9,866 nucleotides of DNA from Kiritimatiellia bacterium (lineage in GTDB: Bacteria; Verrucomicrobiota; Kiritimatiellia; UBA8416; JAIOPI01), in contig JAPKCZ010000043.1 of the NCBI GenBank assembly GCA_028822745.1, forward strand, positions 1-9,866, written 5' to 3'. Position 1 is the first letter of the stretch. Each line of letters starts with the position of its first letter. Below, in pieces: positions 7,101-9,866 of the stretch. The notes under the pieces are model-generated. The model had not been told where the DNA came from and did no database searches. It worked only from the letters and a program-made list of their open reading frames with translations. Made by a program: the position numbers and the translations under genes.

Positions 7101-9866
7101 GCTTTTGGATCAGCTCTGTGACCAGCCACTTCGGTCGGTGCCGCGCTGCTCACCTCTAGCGCCCGCGGAATCTCTTGTTCAAGCGGAACGGCGACACTGA
7201 ATGTGACATGAATAATATTCGTGTATAGGTGCTCGATGTCCGCGACCTGACGTTGATCAAATGCTTCTTCAGGCTCTTTGATGGCATCTGCGGGCGACGG
7301 CTGCAACGGCTCGTCTTCGGTCAACTCGGGCGTCTCTTCCTCAGCGATGGCCGAGGTCGCAGCGCTGGCAATCTCGACATCAGGCTGATCGGCGCGCTCG
7401 CCGGCATCGGCGACTGGCTCCGGAGCCTCATCCGGCTTGGATGGCTTTTCTGTCATCTCCATGGCTGGCGCAACAACGTCCTCGCGCAACATCGCCAACG
7501 CATCGAGCTCGGGCAGATCTGCGCTTGAAGCAGGGGCTTCAGCGGCCGTCAATGCCTCCGGTTGCCGCTCGGTCGGCTCCACAGGCTCGCTTTCAAGAAC
7601 CGGCAATTCAGGTGTGGGCGCGGGGGTCTCGAAGGCGTCCGCCGCCTTACTGATCTGTGCCTGCAGCGCCACCTCAGTCACTTCAGGTTCGGCCGTATCC
7701 TCCTGCTCGAGACGCTCCTCCATTGGCATTTCAACCAGAACGACCTCCAGCGGCTTCAACGCGTCCAACGCTTCAGGCTGCGGAAGATCCGGAACGTCGG
7801 GCGTGACATCGACAACCGGCAAAGGTGTCTCTACCGAGAAAAACTCCGTGACGGCATCACTTTCCAGCGTGACCACCTCCACCTCCGCCTCCGTCGCCTC
7901 CTGCGGCATATCCGGAACATGTACCTGTTCGGCGACGCTTTCGGTCTGTGCGTCGGGCATTTCGGTGATGTCCTCACGTATATCGAGCGAGAGCTTTTCT
8001 TGTGCAAGCGCATTGACGTCGACAGCCACCTCCATGACGCCTTCGTGCATCGCCACTTTGACTTCGGAAGAAATTTTATAAAACGCAGCAAACACGAGTC
8101 CGAGCAGATGCAACAACAACGAGGCCACCAGACAGCGCTGCAGCAGGGTCATGCGTCGCCGCGCATCAACATCGGCGATACGGCGCAACAAATAGATGAT
8201 GGCGATACCTGCAATCAACGCCGCCAGCAACCACCATTTAACGCGCGCCATCAAGGCCAACACATAAGCAAAGGCCTCCATAAGTGCGCGCTGTAGATTG
8301 AAGGGTAACGATTTGGCTTCATACAGCCGGTACCACTGCCCCGACGGGGATTCGCGGTTCGACGAAAAGCGCAATCCGGCGTCTTCAGCGAAGAACACAG
8401 GGTCTGTTTCATCGGCGATCGTGTTGGGGTGACCAAACAAGCGGCGTGGCTTTGTGTAGCCCCGCCTTTTCAGTTGGCTCGAAAAAATATCCGCGCCCCC
8501 ACGCGTCCCTTTACGGTTGGACGCGAACACCAACGTCTTGCCATCGAGCGAAAGCGCTGGTTGCGCATCGTCAAAACGCTCGGAACTCACACCGGCAAGC
8601 AAACGCGCATCCTTCAACGCCGGAATTTTCAAAGCCAGTTCACGTAGCGCCTCGATGGACTTGTCATCCGACGCGTAACCCGGCGGCAGCGGCGGCATGC
8701 CGTCCGATGGCGCGACTTCGACCCGCGCGCCGCCGGAGACATAAATGGGATGCAGGTATTCGTAGCGCGGCAGATAGCGGTAATACACTTCAAGCGCGAG
8801 TGTCGCCAGCGCGGTCGTCGTCAGCGTACCCATTTCGCCAGAATGTTTACCCGTAGGTTTCCACGTCCCCTTTAAGTCGCCGTGTTTGATCTGACTCTGC
8901 AGCAAGTTTTCCTTGAGCAGACGATTCCAAACGTTCCACGTATCGCCGTGGTGGTGATAGAGCGAGAGTGTCGAATAGTATATGTAGTAAAAGAACGGAC
9001 TGCCCTTTTCATCCAACTTCGTTCGACCGATGAACTCGGCAGACTCGAGCATGCGCGTGTCGGCCTGCTCCACACCGAGAAGTTGCGAGCAGAACATGCC
9101 CTCCGCCGTCATGGTTGCCGTGGGCGTCGATCCCGTGTAACCGAATAAGCCTTTGTTTTTCCCGCCGCTGACGCGCTTCAGCCAGCGCCGCGCATTGCCA
9201 AAGGTTTCATCTGGAACATTGATCCCCAACGCCTGCGCGCTACTCAAGGCCATGACTTGCCATCCGAAAACAGATGTATCGCCGCCGTCCCCAGGCTTAT
9301 AGCGCCACCCGCCGTCTCTTTTGTTCTGCGCCTTGACAATAAAATCAACCGCTCGCTGCAAAGGCTCACGTAGCGCGGGGTCACGACTGAGCCCATACGC
9401 CTCCGCAAGGGCCATGGTCGCCATGCCCTGGTCGTACATGCCGTTGTTGTGATTACCGTTTCGCAGGTCACCATTGGGCTTCATCATGCCCAGCATCCAC
9501 GTCAACCCCTTGTCCACGCTTTCCTGATAGGGATTTGCATCGGTATGCGTATGCCCGCGCCCTAACAGGCACAACAGCGAGAGTGCAGTGGCCCCTGATT
9601 TGTGATTCCCCTGACCGCCATGTTTAGCGTTGGACCAGTGTCCATCGCTCTCCTGTTTGCTGTAGATCCAACTCAAGGCACGCAACACAGCGGCTTCCGT
9701 ACCCGCGCTGCCACCGAGGCGCCCAATTAAGGTTTCGTCAATCTGACGTGGATCCCGCATGGCGTACGATGTCGGTCGGTCTCCCTGCCGATAACCGGAC
9801 CAGGCAGCCGAGTAAACGTCCATATCCCGGTCCGTGTAGTAGCGACGCAACTCTTTGTCCGACAAC
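4112..9866 (-). CDS. Giant membrane-anchored protein with two squalene-cyclase-like domains, PD40 segment and long TonB-like linker (5'-partial)
   Basis: At least 1917 residues, with no recognised named orthologue. Numbering is from the TTG at 9865. The frame is open at the window edge, that codon is probably internal, and no signal peptide is visible in the first 50 residues, so the start lies upstream. Order: cyclase-like domain 1 (about 45-368); PD40 propeller-type segment (429-506); membrane helices about 543-560 and 577-597 joined by an Arg-rich loop; acidic Pro/Glu-rich linker (600-910); repeat-bearing then basic Ala/Ser/Arg-rich linker (910-1555); cyclase-like domain 2 (about 1585-1910). 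The Arg-rich loop predicts that everything except that loop is outside the inner membrane. The cyclase copies carry QW-type motifs but no DxDD acid motif, so terpene cyclisation is unlikely; binding or scaffolding is an inference. The second helix has Ser582-x3-His586, as in TonB. The stop (TAG, 4112-4114) follows directly on domain 2. No frameshift is seen. Confidence 0.93.
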   Translation of the reverse strand, partial: LSDKELRRYYTDRDMDVYSAAWSGYRQGDRPTSYAMRDPRQIDETLIGRLGGSAGTEAAVLRALSWIYSKQESDGHWSNAKHGGQGNHKSGATALSLLCLLGRGHTHTDANPYQESVDKGLTWMLGMMKPNGDLRNGNHNNGMYDQGMATMALAEAYGLSRDPALREPLQRAVDFIVKAQNKRDGGWRYKPGDGGDTSVFGWQVMALSSAQALGINVPDETFGNARRWLKRVSGGKNKGLFGYTGSTPTATMTAEGMFCSQLLGVEQADTRMLESAEFIGRTKLDEKGSPFFYYIYYSTLSLYHHHGDTWNVWNRLLKENLLQSQIKHGDLKGTWKPTGKHSGEMGTLTTTALATLALEVYYRYLPRYEYLHPIYVSGGARVEVAPSDGMPPLPPGYASDDKSIEALRELALKIPALKDARLLAGVSSERFDDAQPALSLDGKTLVFASNRKGTRGGADIFSSQLKRRGYTKPRRLFGHPNTIADETDPVFFAEDAGLRFSSNRESPSGQWYRLYEAKSLPFNLQRALMEAFAYVLALMARVKWWLLAALIAGIAIIYLLRRIADVDARRRMTLLQRCLVASLLLHLLGLVFAAFYKISSEVKVAMHEGVMEVAVDVNALAQEKLSLDIREDITEMPDAQTESVAEQVHVPDMPQEATEAEVEVVTLESDAVTEFFSVETPLPVVDVTPDVPDLPQPEALDALKPLEVVLVEMPMEERLEQEDTAEPEVTEVALQAQISKAADAFETPAPTPELPVLESEPVEPTERQPEALTAAEAPASSADLPELDALAMLREDVVAPAMEMTEKPSKPDEAPEPVADAGERADQPDVEIASAATSAIAEEETPELTEDEPLQPSPADAIKEPEEAFDQRQVADIEHLYTNIIHVTFSVAVPLEQEIPRALEVSSAAPTEVAGHRADPKASEIAADATRPIQNVDVLATEPAPADMIAAQVSNARPVETKTTPQKTMQATMAPPALDVASTSPPELVLESLSQAVAQKETFTPIEAAGHVSDSLPSEIVSGATRPVQDVDTLESTSIPADRVAADVSHVRPVQMKATRTPALTSVSAMAMPDSAPARPEVSLERPAKAVAKSAARMNAKAGHQSNAPSRSEAISDTASAAKRAVIDSTLSALAAVASTVPSRPSQETRAGKAELDALQTTPSVSAATRSFDMPLEQAAVSAPASSSASAAPKHAASSATAGTRVAVDVVRAGGQATLATSTKLRDATMPTGRVSARVTPAAEAQKTSAEMASVLASVVLEAESMSATMQMEAAPSGAPAAKSETVASAKHRAAADASLPGPPASMQRAVSTKRRTADLKAVAMSASPVAVAARQAQVRRQAPAATLGDASATDLAAARFSVSAPPMALAVASRRPTGSSDVRRPVMDAAFHASRLNADVMHMSAGEGAVGDPATSTRVRSDAMLASQTSAGVAGALMESASKVTKPRHAFNVTVSGDPVSSKGLAMEARARKTIASGSSAARIKGDHAQSGVASRSAMVYRISAGKGNVGDLAAGGIFMHESSRSDAYAMHAAHGESAATPHKGFFLPPPEVSNEAEAARVLLDEPENSVSPYVLRQIADRKAILKHTGGDDATEEAVKGALAWLADMQEPDGRWSMERHGGEGGHDVGATSLALLAYLGWGATHTGDGLHQGSVKRAIDWLVTQSRAEGDFRQPDEVNAMYSQAIATLALTEAFALTRDPELLRVAQDAVNFVVKSQNSNDGGWRYYPQEPGDTSVFGWQFLAMKSAKRAGLVVPNQTLVLSSRWLDRVGGGDHGGLYGYRDRNPLASLVSIGLFSRQLMGDKRTDARSIQSASFLDGRKPDLENDELPVFYEIYYTTLALYQHQGPAWEAWNTALKPALVQAQEKDGELAGSWAPRGIYARRAGRIVSTAMAALTLEVYYRYLPARASAPLGE
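4136..5113 (-). other. Domain: squalene-cyclase/prenyltransferase-like repeat domain 2
   Basis: Residues about 1585-1910, a paralogue of domain 1. The two align without gaps from GG-TE-AV (51/1591) to GDTSVFGWQ (195/1735) at a constant offset of 1540, shifting by only 2 residues by LEVYYRYLP at the end. A hand count gives about 80 identities in the first 165 positions. QEPDGRW (1611-1617) and QNSNDGGWRYY (1720-1730) are the QW-type motifs. Again there is no DxDD motif. It lacks the cysteines of copy 1. The chain ends about 8 residues after it. Confidence 0.85.
5276..5686 (-). repeat. Second degenerate linker repeat, period about 100 codons
   Basis: SAGEGAVGD (residues 1405-1413) recurs as SAGKGNVGD (1505-1513), exactly 100 residues later. 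Each is preceded by ASR (1394-1396, 1495-1497) and followed by RSDA (1421-1424, 1526-1529). Only two copies are clear and the sequence between is diverged, so this is a weaker repeat than the 93-95 one. Confidence 0.45.
6500..7405 (-). repeat. Degenerate tandem repeats, period 93-95 codons, in the linker
   Basis: Units begin at residues 821, 914, 1009 and 1102, each with AG(E/H). Units 2 and 3 align without gaps: SEI at 923 and 1018, ATRP(I/V)Q(N/D)VD at 929 and 1024, PAD/IPAD near 945-947 and 1040-1042, ARPV/VRPV at 956 and 1051. Units 1 and 2 share AG-RAD and EIA-x-x-AT at a spacing of 93. Unit 4 shows only its start. Unit borders carry a (V/L)xLE pattern before AGH. Similarity is visible in the DNA too, for example near 7053-7073 and 6768-6788. 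They indicate growth of the linker by tandem duplication. Confidence 0.65.
8075..8239 (-). other. Two transmembrane helices with an Arg-rich cytoplasmic loop
   Basis: Residues 543-560 (start KWWLLAALIAGIAIIYLL) and 577-597 (core CLVASLLLHLLGLVFAAF) are the only long hydrophobic runs apart from a weaker one at about 524-540. The loop between them holds Arg561, 562, 569, 570, 571 and 577, so it should be cytoplasmic. The chain before and after is then on the outer side of the membrane. The second helix has Ser582-x3-His586, the spacing of the essential Ser16/His20 pair in E. coli TonB. Confidence 0.75.
8348..8581 (-). other. Domain: PD40 (TolB-like beta-propeller) segment
   Basis: Residues about 429-506. 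Two repeats are visible: DAQPALSLDGKTLVFASNR (433-451) with GGADIF (456-461), then ADETDPVFFAEDAGLRFSSN (484-503). The Pro-x-Ser-x-DG-x-x-x-F-x-SNR pattern is that of PD40/WD40-like propeller repeats, often found in envelope proteins near TolB or OmpA-type domains. Two repeats cannot close a propeller, so this is a remnant, a small module, or pairs with another chain. Confidence 0.75.
8762..9733 (-). other. Domain: squalene-cyclase/prenyltransferase-like repeat domain 1
   Basis: Residues about 45-368 of the large protein. QW-type motifs (Q-x-G-x-W) occur at QESDGHW (71-77) and QNKRDGGWRY (180-189), with a looser one at QIKHGDLKGTW (325-335). These mark the alpha-alpha barrel of the terpenoid cyclase/prenyltransferase superfamily. 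GDTSVFGWQVMAL (195-207) and ALEVYYRYLP (357-366) are typical of large uncharacterised cyclase-like families as I recall them. No DxDD motif and no clear Zn ligand set (Asp/Cys/His of prenyltransferase beta subunits) is visible, so it is probably not an enzyme of either classical type. Cys99 and Cys259 are present here but have no counterpart in copy 2. Confidence 0.85.

Larger units (their letters stand above)
5201..8068 (-). other. Region encoding a ~955-residue disordered linker
   Basis: Residues about 600-1555 contain no Cys and no Trp and are dominated by Ala, Ser, Pro, Glu, Val and Thr. The first 300 residues are strongly acidic (Glu/Asp with Pro). The last 450 are Ala/Ser-rich with more Arg, Lys and His than acid residues. 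One more hydrophobic island lies at about 876-894 (core EHLYTNIIHVTFSVAVP). The composition suggests an extended, flexible spacer able to cross the periplasm, as in TonB but far longer. Confidence 0.75.

Noticed and set aside
6500..7405. CRISPR-like or mobile-element origin of the repeats in the linker region.
   Set aside because: The repeats are long, diverged, in frame and contiguous, with no spacers, terminal inverted repeats or transposase.
5201..8068. Large gene as two genes fused by frameshift or sequencing error in the linker.
   Set aside because: The frame is continuous for 5.7 kb, the linker composition is coherent, and its repeats keep frame and order throughout; no internal stop or new start with a strong ribosome site marks a boundary.
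5409..8296. Several long + strand open frames opposite the large gene (for example 5409-5843, 5946-6428, 7437-8081, 7562-8296).
   Set aside because: They lie antisense to the Ala/Ser/Glu-rich linker, whose GC-rich codons leave few stops on the other strand. The products are low-complexity Ser/Ala/Arg chains with no domain, and overlap each other in different frames.
9863..9865. TTG at 9865 as the true start of the large gene.
   Set aside because: It is simply the first in-frame start-like codon at the window edge. No upstream sequence is visible to show a ribosome site, and the expected export signal for an outward-facing N-terminal domain is missing.
4112..9866. Annotating the large gene as squalene-hopene cyclase or a hopanoid biosynthesis enzyme.
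   Set aside because: Each copy is only about 330 residues, half a real squalene-hopene cyclase, with no DxDD motif, and is tied to a membrane helix and disordered linker. No isoprenoid genes are nearby.

Overview
The window (about 57% G+C by eye) looks like a chromosomal segment from a Gram-negative-type bacterium. The large protein's squalene-cyclase-like repeats, with their GDTSVFGWQ and LEVYYRYLP signatures, resemble proteins I associate with Planctomycetes, Lentisphaerae, Verrucomicrobia and relatives (the PVC group). The three-gene form of transhydrogenase fits but does not prove this. The phylum is an inference.

Left part, + strand, 1-2603: a compact operon for the proton-translocating NAD(P) transhydrogenase, pntAA (5' end outside the window), pntAB and pntB. 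The genes are 6 bp apart and then overlap by 4 bp (ATGA). The complex uses the proton-motive force to reduce NADP+ with NADH.

Middle, - strand, 2633-3784: an AI-2E/PerM family multispanning membrane protein, convergent with pntB across a 29-bp gap. Upstream of it lies a 327-bp non-coding stretch (3785-4111) with a ribosome binding site, a weak promoter candidate and two small inverted repeats.

Right part, - strand, 4112-9866: one uninterrupted reading frame of at least 1917 codons, open at the window edge, filling 58% of the window. In order it encodes a squalene-cyclase/prenyltransferase-like alpha-alpha domain, a short PD40 (TolB-like propeller) segment, two membrane helices around an Arg-rich loop, a roughly 955-residue Pro/Glu- then Ala/Ser/Arg-rich linker with no Cys or Trp and with degenerate ~94-residue repeats, and a second copy of the cyclase-like domain. 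The positive-inside rule puts both cyclase-like domains and the linker outside the inner membrane. The second helix has a TonB-like Ser-x3-His pattern and leads into a TonB-like Pro/Glu-rich region. Neither cyclase copy has the DxDD catalytic motif. The best reading is a membrane-anchored, possibly proton-motive-force-coupled envelope scaffold or binding protein of unknown function, and it is the most novel element here. No RNA genes, mobile elements or CRISPR arrays were seen.
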